Shown here piece after piece: positions 8,306 through 17,256 of a stretch of DNA of 64,000 bases (position 1 is the first letter of the stretch; each line of letters begins with the position of its first letter). A program made the position numbers and the translations under genes. Origin of the DNA: CAJCIY01 sp036379355 (GTDB taxonomy: Bacteria > Actinomycetota > Actinomycetes > Mycobacteriales > CAJCIY01); NCBI GenBank assembly GCA_036379355.1, contig DASVGV010000081.1, forward strand, positions 7,703 to 71,702, read 5' to 3'. The notes under the pieces were generated by a model. The model searched no databases. It saw nothing but the letters and a program-made list of their open reading frames with translations, and had not been told where the DNA came from.

Positions 8306-10485
8306 CGGTCGGCTCCGGTCTGCTTGGCGCGCGCTCGGTGGGCATGCAGCAGCGGCTCGGTGTACCCGGACGGCTGCGCGCGACCGTGCACGATCAGGTC
8401 ACGGGCGGCCCGGAACGCCTCGCCGTCGTAGTCCGGGCCCAGGGGTGTGTACGCGGGGTCGCCGGCGTTCTGCCGGTCGACGAGGTCGGCGGCCTTGCGC
8501 AGGATCGCGTCGACACGCTCCTGGTCGACGACGCCGTGGTGCAGCCAGTTCGCGATGTGCTGCGAGGAGATGCGGCAGGTGGCGCGGTCCTCCATCAGGT
8601 TGACACCGTGGATGTCCGGCACCTTGGAACAGCCGACGCCCTGGTCGATCCAGCGCACGACGTACCCCAGGATGCCCTGCGCGTTGTTCTCGACCTCGGC
8701 GTCGATCTCCCCTGCGTCCCAGGGCCTGTCCAGGTCGACCGGGATCGTCAGCAACGTGTCCAGGTCGGCTCTCGGGCCGCCGGAGGCGATCTCGTGCTGC
8801 CGGCGGGCCACGTCGACGCGGTGGTAGTGCGTCGCGTGGAGGGTGGCGGCGGTCGGGGACGGGACCCACGCGCACGAGGCGCCCGCCGCGGGCTGCGCGC
8901 CCTTCTGCGCCAGCATGTCGTGCATCGCGTCCGGCGCCGCCCACATGCCCTTCCCGACCTGTGCCCGCCCCCGAAGTCCGCAGGCCAGGCCCACATCGAC
9001 GTTCCAGTCCTCGTACGCGCCGATCCAGGGCTGGGACCGCATCGCCGCCTTGCGGACCATCGGCCCGGCCTCCATCGAGGTGTGGATCTCGTCGCCGGTG
9101 CGGTCGAGGAAGCCGGTGTTGATGAACGCGACCCGCCCCGCGGCGGCCCGGATGCACTCGGCGAGGTTGACGGTCGTACGCCTCTCCTCGTCCATGATGC
9201 CGATCTTGACCGTGTTCCGGGCCAGGCCGAGGACCTCCTCGACCACGGTGAAGGTCTCGTCGGCGAACGCCACCTCGGCGGGCCCGTGCATCTTGGGCTT
9301 GACCACGTAGACCGAACCGGCCGGCGAGTTGGCGTGCGATCCGCCGGGCCCGATGTCGACCAGCGCGCACGTGACCGTGACGAGCGCGTCCAGCAGGCCC
9401 TCCGGGATCTCCCGCCCGTCGGCGTCGAGCACCGCCGGCGTGGTCATCAGGTGACCGACGTTGCGTGCCAGCAGCAGGGCATGCGGTCGCAGCGCCACGG
9501 GGGTGCCGCCGGGACCCGCGACCGTCCGCGGCGGGGTGAGCCGCCGGGTGAACGTGCGTCCCGCCTTGTCGACGGGGGCCGCGAGCTCGCCGGTCAGCAG
9601 CCCGAGCCACGTGCGGTAGCAGTCCACCTTGTCGGCGGCGTCGACCGCCGCGACCGAGTCCTCGAAGTCGACGATGGTGGTGACCGCCGCCTCCAGCACG
9701 ACGTCGCTGACCCCGGCATCGTCGGCGGCGCCGACGTCGGTTCTCGGGTCGATGACGATCTCGATCCCCAGTCCGTGGTGGGTGAGCAGCACGCTCGACG
9801 GGGCACCGGCTTCGCCCAGATGCCCGGTGAAGACGGCCGGATCGGCGAGCTCCGCCAAGCCGCCGGAACGCTGCCCGACCTCGAGCCGCCCGTCACGCAC
9901 GCGGTACCCGGTGGCCGCCGCATGGGTCCCATGACGCAACGGCACGACGGCGTCGAGGAAGTCCCGCGTCCAGGCAACGACCTGGCCACCCCGCTCCGGG
10001 TCGTACGGTCCCGCCGGCGGCGGGCTGCCCAACGCGTCCGTGCCGTACAGCGCGTCGTACAGCGAGCCCCACCGGGCGTTGGCCGCGTTCAGCGCGTACC
10101 GCGCGTTCGACGCCGGGACCACCAGCTGCGGCCCGGCAGTTACCGAGATCTCCGGGTCGACATCGGAGGTGTCGATCGCGAACGGCGGCCCGGGTTGTAC
10201 GAGATAGCCGATCTCAGCGAGGAACGCGCGGTACGCGGCGACGTCCTGCGGTTGCCCGCCGCGCGCGCGGTGCCAGTCGTCGATCAGCGTCTGCAGGCGT
10301 TCCCGCTCGGCCAGCAGCTCGCGGTTGGGTTCGGCCAGCCGGGACACGAGCAGCGCCAGTCCGGACCAGAAGGTGTCGGGGGCGACACCAGCCGCCGGAA
10401 GTGCTTCTGCCTCGACGAAGGCGGCGAGTCGCTCGTCGACGGCGAGACCGCTCCGGGAGACGCGCCGGGGGTCGGGGCTGCTCAC
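8302..10485 (-). CDS. glcB: Malate synthase G
   Basis: A 727-residue enzyme that condenses glyoxylate with acetyl-CoA to give malate and CoA. The length and layout match the monomeric G form rather than the shorter A form. Recognisable segments are [41 protein letters not shown], the C-terminal [13 protein letters not shown] and [19 protein letters not shown]. It is co-transcribed with glcD, whose stop overlaps this GTG start by 4 bases. Together the two genes take glycolate through glyoxylate to malate. Cytosolic. Confidence 0.97.
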   Translation of the reverse strand: MSSPDPRRVSRSGLAVDERLAAFVEAEALPAAGVAPDTFWSGLALLVSRLAEPNRELLAERERLQTLIDDWHRARGGQPQDVAAYRAFLAEIGYLVQPGPPFAIDTSDVDPEISVTAGPQLVVPASNARYALNAANARWGSLYDALYGTDALGSPPPAGPYDPERGGQVVAWTRDFLDAVVPLRHGTHAAATGYRVRDGRLEVGQRSGGLAELADPAVFTGHLGEAGAPSSVLLTHHGLGIEIVIDPRTDVGAADDAGVSDVVLEAAVTTIVDFEDSVAAVDAADKVDCYRTWLGLLTGELAAPVDKAGRTFTRRLTPPRTVAGPGGTPVALRPHALLLARNVGHLMTTPAVLDADGREIPEGLLDALVTVTCALVDIGPGGSHANSPAGSVYVVKPKMHGPAEVAFADETFTVVEEVLGLARNTVKIGIMDEERRTTVNLAECIRAAAGRVAFINTGFLDRTGDEIHTSMEAGPMVRKAAMRSQPWIGAYEDWNVDVGLACGLRGRAQVGKGMWAAPDAMHDMLAQKGAQPAAGASCAWVPSPTAATLHATHYHRVDVARRQHEIASGGPRADLDTLLTIPVDLDRPWDAGEIDAEVENNAQGILGYVVRWIDQGVGCSKVPDIHGVNLMEDRATCRISSQHIANWLHHGVVDQERVDAILRKAADLVDRQNAGDPAYTPLGPDYDGEAFRAARDLIVHGRAQPSGYTEPLLHAHRARAKQTGADR

Positions 10486-11852
10486 GCGAAGATCACTCCA
10501 GGGTTGAGGATGCCGAGCGGGTCGAGTGCCTGCTTGATGCGCTGTGAGATCTCCAGCACGTCCGGACCGACCTGGCTCTCGAGCCAGGGCCGCTTGAGGC
10601 GTCCGACACCGTGTTCCCCGGTGATGGTCCCGTCGAGGCCGATGGCGAGTTCCATGATCTCGCCGAAGGCGCGTTCCGCCTGCAGCGTCTGGTCCGCCTG
10701 CATCGGGTCGAACACGATGAGCGGGTGGGTGTTGCCGTCGCCCGCATGGGCGACGAGCGCGATGGTCACGCCTCGGTCCGCCGCAATGCGTTCGATGCCC
10801 GTGACGAGCTCGGGGAGGCGGGGAAGCGGCACGCCGACGTCCTCGAGCAGGAGCCGTCCCCGTGCCTCGAGGGCGGTGATGGCGACGCGGCGGGCATGCA
10901 GGAACTGCTCGCCCTCGGCCTCGTCGGCCGTGGCGTGGATCTCGACCGCCCCGTTCTCGCGGCAGGCGTCCCGGATCGCGTCCAGGTCCGCGGGGTTACC
11001 CGTGTCCGTGCGCGCCATCAGCATGGCCGCACAGGAACGGTCCAGCCCCATGTGCACGGCGTCCTCGACAGCGTTGACGGTGGTGCGGTCCATGTACTCG
11101 AGCATGGACGGGCGGGTACGCGCGGTGATGTCGAGCACCGCACGGACCGCGTCCTCGGTCGCCGCGAACCACGTCACGAGCGTGTGCGCCGCCGGGGCCG
11201 CGGGCAGCAGCCGGAGCGTCACCTCGGTGATCACCCCGAGGGTTCCCTCGCTCCCGACGAACAGCTTGGTCAGGGACAGGCCGGCCACGTCCTTGAGCCG
11301 CGGGCCGCCGAGCCGGACGGCTCGCCCGTCGGCGAGGACGACCTCCAGGCCGAGGACGTAGTCGGTGGTGACGCCGTACTTCACGCAGCACAGCCCGCCG
11401 GCGTTGGTCGCGATGTTGCCCCCGATGGAGCAGATCTCCGTCGACGACGGGTCCGGCGGGTACCACAGCCCCTCCGCGGCCGCTGCCCGCTTGACCTCCG
11501 CGTTGAGCAGGCCGGGTTGGGTGACAGCGACACGGGTCGCGCGGTCGACGACGATGCGGCGCATCCGCTCGGTCGAGATCACGATGCCGTCCGCTATCCC
11601 GGAGGAACCCCCGGAGAGGCTGGTGCCGGCGCCGCGGGGGACGACCGGGACGCGGTGCGCTCCGGCCCACCGCAGCGCCTCCTGCACGTGCTGCGTGCAC
11701 TCCGCGCGGACGACGGCGAGCGGGCGCTGGGCATTCGGGTCCTGGGCCCGGTCCCACCGGTAGGCGTCGAGGCCGTCCGGATCGGTGAGCACCACGCCAG
11801 CGGGGAGCGCGGCGGCCAGCGCCGCAACCGGAGCCGTCGCCTCGACCGTCAT
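10482..11852 (-). CDS. glcD: FAD-linked glycolate/lactate oxidase, GlcD type
   Basis: A 456-residue flavoprotein of the VAO/PCMH fold. The N-terminal half binds FAD ([14 protein letters not shown] and [20 protein letters not shown]). The C-terminal cap has the GlcD-type segments [16 protein letters not shown] and [14 protein letters not shown], with the His residues expected in the hydroxyacid oxidase active site. It would oxidise glycolate to glyoxylate. The E. coli complex also needs GlcE and GlcF, which are not encoded nearby. D-lactate dehydrogenase is the main alternative, but the glcB and glcG partners favour glycolate. First gene of the operon, 93 bases from the divergent aconitase. 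Confidence 0.9.
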   Translation of the reverse strand: MTVEATAPVAALAAALPAGVVLTDPDGLDAYRWDRAQDPNAQRPLAVVRAECTQHVQEALRWAGAHRVPVVPRGAGTSLSGGSSGIADGIVISTERMRRIVVDRATRVAVTQPGLLNAEVKRAAAAEGLWYPPDPSSTEICSIGGNIATNAGGLCCVKYGVTTDYVLGLEVVLADGRAVRLGGPRLKDVAGLSLTKLFVGSEGTLGVITEVTLRLLPAAPAAHTLVTWFAATEDAVRAVLDITARTRPSMLEYMDRTTVNAVEDAVHMGLDRSCAAMLMARTDTGNPADLDAIRDACRENGAVEIHATADEAEGEQFLHARRVAITALEARGRLLLEDVGVPLPRLPELVTGIERIAADRGVTIALVAHAGDGNTHPLIVFDPMQADQTLQAERAFGEIMELAIGLDGTITGEHGVGRLKRPWLESQVGPDVLEISQRIKQALDPLGILNPGVIFA

Positions 11853-11945
11853 GCCATCCCTGCCTCCGACCCGGCGTACCCGAGCCGGTCACCGCAGTCT
11901 GCCATCGGTGCGGTTCGCCCGGATTCAGCCGGGTAGCGCGTTCCC

Positions 11946-13889
11946 ATGGGCCAGAACGTCGCGCAGAAGCTGATCGAGCCCCACCTGGTCTCCGGGGAGA
12001 TGACGCCGGGCACCGAGATCGCGCTCGCGGTGGACCAGACCCTCACGCAGGACGCCACGGGCACCATGGTGATGCTCGAGCTCGAGGCGCTCGGCCTGGA
12101 CCGGGTAAGGACCGAGCTGTCGGTCCAGTACGTCGACCACAACCTGCTGCAGACCGACAGCAAGAACCCTGACGACCACCTGTTCCTGCGCTCGGCCTGC
12201 CGGCGGTTCGGCCTGTGGTTCTCCAAGCCCGGCAACGGCGTCTCGCACCCGGTGCACATGCAGCGGTTCGGCGTGCCAGGCAAGACCATGATCGGCTCGG
12301 ACAGCCACACCTGTGCCGGCGGCTCGCTCGGCATGCTGGCGATCGGGGTCGGCGGCCTCGAGGTGGCGATGGCGATGGCCGGGGACCCGCTCTACCTGCA
12401 GATGCCCGAGATCTGGGGTGTCGAGCTGACGGGCTCGCTGCCGCCGTGGGTGTCCGCCAAGGACGTGATCCTCGAGATGCTCCGTCGGCACGGTGTGAAG
12501 GGTGGCGTGAACCGGATCATCGAGTACCACGGCGAAGGCCTGGACCATCTGACCGCCATGGACCGGCACGTCATCGCGAACATGGGCGCCGAGCTGGGGG
12601 CGACCACCACGGTGTTCCCGTCCGACGACGCCGTCCGCACGTTCCTCGCCCGCGAGGGTCGCGAGGACGACTACTCCGAGCTGGTGGCCGACCCCGACGC
12701 GACCTACGACGTCACCGACGCGATCGATCTCGGGGCGCTGGAGCCGCTCATCGCGAAGCCGTCCAGTCCCGGCAACGTGGTGCCCGTACGAGAGGTGGCC
12801 GGCGAGGACGTGTTCCAGGTGGTGGTGGGGTCGTCGGCGAACCCCGGCCTGCGCGACTTCGCGATGGTCGCCGAGATCGTGCGGGGCGCGCAGAGCAGCG
12901 ACCAGGTCTCCTTCGACATCAACCCCACGTCGCGGCAGATTCTCGAAGACCTGTCGAAGGGGGGCTGGCTGTTCGACCTGATCTCCGCCGGTGCGCGGAT
13001 CCACCAGTCCGGCTGCATGGGCTGCATCGGCATGGGTCAGGCACCGGCGACCGGGCGCAACAGCCTGCGGACCATGCCGCGCAACTTCCCGGGCCGCTCG
13101 GGGTCGGACGACGACGCGGTATGGCTCTGCTCGCCCGAGACGGCGGCCGCCGCGGCCCTGACCGGGGTGATCACCGACCCTCGCGAGCTGCCCGATCGGC
13201 TCGGCATCGACTACCCGGATCTCGACCTGTCCGCGCCCACGCACGTCAACACCTCGATGCTCGTCGCCCCGCTGCCCCCGGAAGAGGCTGCGGGCGAGCA
13301 GCTGGTGAAGGGGCCCAACATCGCGTCGCTGCCGGACTTCGACGCGCTGCCCGACCGGCTCGAGGCGCCGGTGGAGCTGAAGGTCGGCGACAACATCTCC
13401 ACCGACGAGATCCTCCCGGCCGGGGCTCGGGTGCTGCCGCTGCGCAGCAACATCCCGGCGATCTCGCAGTTCGTGTTCACCCAGGTCGACCGCGAGTACG
13501 CCGGGCGGGTCGCCGACCAGGACGGGCCGCACGCCATCGTGGCCGGCGAGAACTACGGGCAGGGCTCGTCCCGCGAGCACGCGGCCATCGCCCCGCGCTA
13601 CCTCGGCCTCCGCGTGGTGGTGGCGAAGTCGTTCGCCCGCATCCACTGGCAGAACCTCGCCAACTTCGGGATCCTCCCGCTCCGGTTCGACGACCCGGCG
13701 GACTACGACGCGCTGGAGCAGGGTGCCTCGCTCTGCCTCGGCGGGCTGCGCGAGGGGCTCGCGGTCGGCGAGCCGCTGCGCGCCACCGCGGACGGCCGCG
13801 ACATCACGCTGCGGCACGACCTGTCCGCGCGGCAGGTCGAGATGGTGCTCGCCGGCGGCCGGATCCCGATGACCGCCGCCCGTACCTGA
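11946..13889 (+). CDS. Aquifex-type aconitate hydratase with altered Fe-S ligand
   Basis: A 647-residue single-chain hydro-lyase of the short Aquifex-type aconitase family, interconverting citrate and isocitrate. The N-terminal part has TLTQDATGTM, YVDHNLLQT and SDSHTC (118-123). The C-terminal swivel domain has GENYGQGSSREHAAIAPR and GRIPM. Two Fe-S cysteines are present in SGCMGCIGMGQ (Cys357, Cys360). The third ligand, normally the Cys of GSCTN, is replaced: the segment reads GSSANPGLRD (about 295-304). A new Cys123 sits in the DSHT motif. The gene is divergent from the glycolate operon. The family call is firm; activity of the altered cluster is uncertain. Confidence 0.9.
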   Translation: MGQNVAQKLIEPHLVSGEMTPGTEIALAVDQTLTQDATGTMVMLELEALGLDRVRTELSVQYVDHNLLQTDSKNPDDHLFLRSACRRFGLWFSKPGNGVSHPVHMQRFGVPGKTMIGSDSHTCAGGSLGMLAIGVGGLEVAMAMAGDPLYLQMPEIWGVELTGSLPPWVSAKDVILEMLRRHGVKGGVNRIIEYHGEGLDHLTAMDRHVIANMGAELGATTTVFPSDDAVRTFLAREGREDDYSELVADPDATYDVTDAIDLGALEPLIAKPSSPGNVVPVREVAGEDVFQVVVGSSANPGLRDFAMVAEIVRGAQSSDQVSFDINPTSRQILEDLSKGGWLFDLISAGARIHQSGCMGCIGMGQAPATGRNSLRTMPRNFPGRSGSDDDAVWLCSPETAAAAALTGVITDPRELPDRLGIDYPDLDLSAPTHVNTSMLVAPLPPEEAAGEQLVKGPNIASLPDFDALPDRLEAPVELKVGDNISTDEILPAGARVLPLRSNIPAISQFVFTQVDREYAGRVADQDGPHAIVAGENYGQGSSREHAAIAPRYLGLRVVVAKSFARIHWQNLANFGILPLRFDDPADYDALEQGASLCLGGLREGLAVGEPLRATADGRDITLRHDLSARQVEMVLAGGRIPMTAART

Positions 13890-13928
13890 CGCCGTCCGGA
13901 CCGTCTCGTCCCGGGTGCGGCACACGGT

Positions 13929-13934
13929 CACAAT
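13929..13934 (+). promoter_or_regulatory. Possible -10 element (CACAAT) before the ABC-kinase gene
   Basis: CACAAT lies 6 bases before GTG 13941, which would place transcription start at or next to the start codon and give a leaderless message. No convincing -35 element is seen. Confidence 0.3.
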
Positions 13935-13940
13935 GGCGGC

Positions 13941-16403
13941 GTGAGCGTCGCCGCCGTCCCCACACCGAGAGACGGCGGCCGCGTGCCGTTGCTGTCGGTG
14001 CAGGGGCTGGACGCCCACTACGGGCCGCGGCAGGTGCTGGCGGGCGTCGACCTGGATGTGTACGCCGGCGAGATCGTCGCGCTCGCCGGGGAGAACGGGG
14101 CAGGCAAGTCGACGCTCGTGCGGTGCATTGCCGGCGACCTGGCGCCGGCGTCGGGAAGCATCCTTCTCGACGGTGAGCGAATCCGCTTGGGACGCACGGC
14201 GATCGCTCGCCGGGGAGTAGCGGTCGTCTGGCAGGACCTGGCGCTGTGCGAGAACCTCGATGTGGCGGCCAACCTGTTGCTCGGACGCGAGCGCCCGCGC
14301 CTGCTGCTGTCCGACGCACGGTTCCACGCGGCGGCCGCCGCGTTGCTGCAGTCGCTGGACATTCCGATCACGGACACGGCTCGGCCCGTCGCGGCCCTGT
14401 CGGGTGGGCAGCGCCAGCTCGTCGCGGTGGCACGGGCGATGCGGGACCGGCCACGACTGCTGATCCTCGACGAACCCACCGCGTCCTTGGGCGTCGTGGA
14501 GTCCAGACAGGTCGAACGGCTCATCCGCAGGCTGCGTTACGAGGGAACGACGATCGTGCTCGTCTCGCACGACATCGACCAGATGTTCCGCCTGTCCGAC
14601 CGCATCAGCGTGCTCCGGCACGGGCGGCTGGTCGCGGACGAGCAGACGGCCCTGCGGCATCCGGACGAGATCGTGGCCTTGATGTCGGGCCAGCCCGTCG
14701 ACTCCTCCCCGCGCCGCCAGCTGGACCGGCTGCACAGCCTCGTCGGAGAGCTCACGTCGACGGCGCCGTCGTCCAGCCTGCCCGTGATCTTGTCGGCGCT
14801 CGGGACGGCGCTCGCCGCCGACAACCTGTGCATCCACCTGCTCGACGGCGACCGGTTGCGGCTGACCGCGGCGGTGGGCATGCCGGCGCAGCTGATGGCG
14901 GCCTGGCGGGACCTGCCGAGCGGCCTGGCCGGCGGGCCGGTAGGAGCGGCCGCGGAGCGTGACGCGACGGTCATCGACCACGACGTACGGTCCGCCCAGA
15001 CGTGGGCCCCCTTCCGCGCCATCGCCGAGGATGCCGGGATCCGCAGCTCGTGGGCCGTACCGGTCACCGGAAGCGGGGGGCTCGTCGGGGTGATCACCGT
15101 GTTCCGGCGCAACCTGGGCACCCCGCACCGCGACGAGCTCGCGCTCGTGACCCTCTATGCCGGGTACGCCGCGAGCACGGCCGAACGCGACGGGCTGCTC
15201 GGTGAGGTCACCGCACGCAACCGGGTGCTGGAGACGATCCGCGTCGTGCTCGAGCAGCTGGCGGTGTCCGTGCCGCTGTCGGCCGGGCTCGATGTGGCGA
15301 TCGACACCCTCCGCGGTGGGCTCGCCGCCGAGGAGGTCGCACTGATCTCCCGGTCGGGCGGTGACCCGCGGTGCCGCGGCTGGTCGGGCGCCAGCCCGGA
15401 CGGCGTGCGACCCAGCCGTTCGGTGCTGGCCGCATGCCAGGCCGACGCGGCGCGGCCGTCGGCGGAAGCCGTTCGGGCGGTACGCACCCCGTCGCACCGG
15501 GCGCTGGTCGCGGACGTCCCGGCCCCGGGCGGGCCGCTCGCGCTGGTCGCGGTCTGGCCGCACGACCCCGTACCGGAGGGGGACGGGGCGCCGCCGGACG
15601 CGCACGCCCTCCTCGAGGACGCCGCGCGTTCCCTGCAGCTCGCGCTCGAACGAGAGACGTCCGAACGTGCCCATCGCGAAGCGGCAGCGCTGCGCCGTTC
15701 CCAGGACCTTCAGCGCGACTTCCTCTCCCGCCTCAGTCACGAGCTGCGCACGCCGCTGACCGCGATCCATGGGTACGCGGACACGCTGTTGCAGTCGGAC
15801 GTCATCTGGGACCCCGAGTCGCAGCGGCGTTTCCTGGAGCGGATCACGGCCGAGTCGGCGCGGCTCGGCCGGCTGGTCGGCGATCTGCTGGACCTGTCCG
15901 CGATCGACTCCGACACCCTGCGCCTGCAACGAGACTGGTGCGACGTGGCCCTGGTCGTCGACGCCGCCCGGGCCTGCCTGCCCATGGGCAGCCTCGGCCG
16001 GGTCCACGTCCGGTGTGCCGAGCTGCCTGCAGTCTGGGCCGACCACGATCGCCTCGAGCAGGTGCTGGTGAACCTGATGGACAACGCGATCCGGCACAAC
16101 CCCGGCGGGACCACCGTCCGTGTCGCGGCGTCGGCGACAGATCGCGGAGCGGTCAGGATCACGGTGACGGACGATGGGGTGGGCCTGCCGGAAGGGATCG
16201 ACGGCCCCGACGGGGGACGACTGCGCGGCCCCACCTCCGGCGCGGGCCTCGGGCTCTCCATCTGCCGGGCGATCGTGGTCGCCCACGGCGGCAGCTTGCG
16301 TGCCCGACGGCGCGCGCACGGGACGTGCTGGGAGATCTGCCTGCCGGTCAACGGCCGCGCGGACGAGGCGAGTGCGGCGAACGGGACCGTCGACAGTGGC
16401 TGA
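13941..16403 (+). CDS. Chimeric ABC-transporter ATPase / GAF / sensor histidine kinase
   Basis: An 820-residue soluble protein combining two normally separate machines. Residues about 17-250 form a complete sugar-type ABC ATPase: Walker A GENGAGKST (50-58), Q-loop Gln98, signature LSGGQ (153-157), Walker B LLILDE (173-178) and H-loop His210. A GAF domain (about 270-415) and a second, degenerate GAF-like region (about 425-575) follow. Then come HisKA with His600 in SRLSHELRTPL, and HATPase_c with N-box NLMDNAIRHN (711-720), DDGVG (744-748) and GAGLGL (767-772). All key residues of both enzymes look intact. No membrane helix is visible. The response regulator gene overlaps its end, and a XylFGH-like transporter follows. 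It may sense transporter state through the ABC module (inference). The continuous frame argues against a merging artefact. Confidence 0.93.
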   Translation: MSVAAVPTPRDGGRVPLLSVQGLDAHYGPRQVLAGVDLDVYAGEIVALAGENGAGKSTLVRCIAGDLAPASGSILLDGERIRLGRTAIARRGVAVVWQDLALCENLDVAANLLLGRERPRLLLSDARFHAAAAALLQSLDIPITDTARPVAALSGGQRQLVAVARAMRDRPRLLILDEPTASLGVVESRQVERLIRRLRYEGTTIVLVSHDIDQMFRLSDRISVLRHGRLVADEQTALRHPDEIVALMSGQPVDSSPRRQLDRLHSLVGELTSTAPSSSLPVILSALGTALAADNLCIHLLDGDRLRLTAAVGMPAQLMAAWRDLPSGLAGGPVGAAAERDATVIDHDVRSAQTWAPFRAIAEDAGIRSSWAVPVTGSGGLVGVITVFRRNLGTPHRDELALVTLYAGYAASTAERDGLLGEVTARNRVLETIRVVLEQLAVSVPLSAGLDVAIDTLRGGLAAEEVALISRSGGDPRCRGWSGASPDGVRPSRSVLAACQADAARPSAEAVRAVRTPSHRALVADVPAPGGPLALVAVWPHDPVPEGDGAPPDAHALLEDAARSLQLALERETSERAHREAAALRRSQDLQRDFLSRLSHELRTPLTAIHGYADTLLQSDVIWDPESQRRFLERITAESARLGRLVGDLLDLSAIDSDTLRLQRDWCDVALVVDAARACLPMGSLGRVHVRCAELPAVWADHDRLEQVLVNLMDNAIRHNPGGTTVRVAASATDRGAVRITVTDDGVGLPEGIDGPDGGRLRGPTSGAGLGLSICRAIVVAHGGSLRARRRAHGTCWEICLPVNGRADEASAANGTVDSG

Positions 16404-17091
16404 CCAGACGCGGGTCCTGCTGGTCGAGGACGACCCCAACATCGTCGACCTCATCCGTGCGAACCTCGCCGTCCGCGGCTTCGACACGGTGGTCTCGACC
16501 GATGGTGTCCGGGCCCTCGCCCTGCTCGAGTCCGCGCGGCCGGACCTGGTGCTGCTCGACCTGATGCTCCCCGGCGTGGACGGGATGGAGCTGTGCCGTC
16601 AGATGCGGGAGCGCTCGTCGGTCGGGATCATCGTCGTGTCGGCGCGCCGGGCCGAGCACGACAAAGTCAGCGCCCTGCACGTCGGCGCCGACGACTACAT
16701 GACCAAGCCGTTCAGCATCGAGGAGCTGCTCGCACGGATCGCGGCGACACTGCGTCGCAGCCGTCCGGTCACCTCACCCGAACCGCCCGCGTCCGTGGTC
16801 GTCGTCGGCGACGTCGAGATCGACCTGGCCCGGCGGCGGGTGCTGCGCGGCGGGCAGGACGTGCACCTCACGCCGACCGAGTTCGCGCTGCTGCGCGAGC
16901 TGGCGGTCGACCGGGGCAGCCTGCTCAGCCATGCCGACCTGCTTCGCCGTGTGTGGGGTGTCGGCTACCAGACCGAGACCGAGTACGTCCGCGTCTACGT
17001 TCGGCGGCTGCGCGCCAAGCTCGAGGTCGACGGGGCGCCGCCGCTGATCATCACCCACCCGCGGGCGGGCTACCGCCTCGCGGCCGAATGA
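16396..17091 (+). CDS. OmpR-family response regulator, partner of the ABC-kinase chimera
   Basis: A 231-residue regulator with a receiver domain (about 5-118) and a winged-helix effector (about 135-228). Key residues are the acidic pair in LLVEDDPN, phospho-acceptor Asp55 in LLDLMLPG, and Lys in MTKPFS. The effector shows LTPTEFALLREL and YVRVYVRRLRAKLE. GTG 16396 overlaps the end of the kinase by 8 bases, so the two are coupled and form a cognate pair. An earlier in-frame start exists but would run deep into the kinase gene. The next gene is the binding lipoprotein, 165 bases away behind candidate operator repeats. Confidence 0.93.
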   Translation: MADQTRVLLVEDDPNIVDLIRANLAVRGFDTVVSTDGVRALALLESARPDLVLLDLMLPGVDGMELCRQMRERSSVGIIVVSARRAEHDKVSALHVGADDYMTKPFSIEELLARIAATLRRSRPVTSPEPPASVVVVGDVEIDLARRRVLRGGQDVHLTPTEFALLRELAVDRGSLLSHADLLRRVWGVGYQTETEYVRVYVRRLRAKLEVDGAPPLIITHPRAGYRLAAE

Positions 17092-17112
17092 GGCCGCGCG
17101 GACTCGTACCGC

Positions 17113-17151
17113 GTTTACGGATTGTTTCTCCCGGCGGCCCGATGTTTACGG
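17113..17151 (+). promoter_or_regulatory. GTTTACGG direct repeats, candidate regulator operator of the sugar transporter
   Basis: The 165-base gap before the binding-protein gene contains GTTTACGG at 17113-17120 and 17144-17151, 31 bases apart, and a partial copy GTTTCTCC starting at 17124. The first two starts are 11 bases apart, the spacing used by PhoB/OmpR-type tandem sites, and 31 bases is about three helix turns. It fits binding by the regulator encoded just upstream (inference). Confidence 0.4.
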
Positions 17152-17256
17152 GGCGTTCATGGGCCGCGGTCGTACGGTCCGCGTGCAGCCCTGCTGCGCC
17201 GGCTCGACGGCGTTCGACCTCGGCCGGTCCGGACAGACCGTATCCAGGAGGAACCC

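Noticed and set aside
13890..13940. GTCCGGAC palindrome after the aconitase stop considered as a terminator.
   Set aside because: The stem is too short to be convincing and the next gene follows in the same direction.
11925..16487. A 1520-codon open frame on the minus strand across the aconitase and ABC-kinase genes.
   Set aside because: It is antisense to two well-supported genes, has no recognisable domains and an Arg/Asp/Val-biased composition typical of G+C-rich shadow frames.
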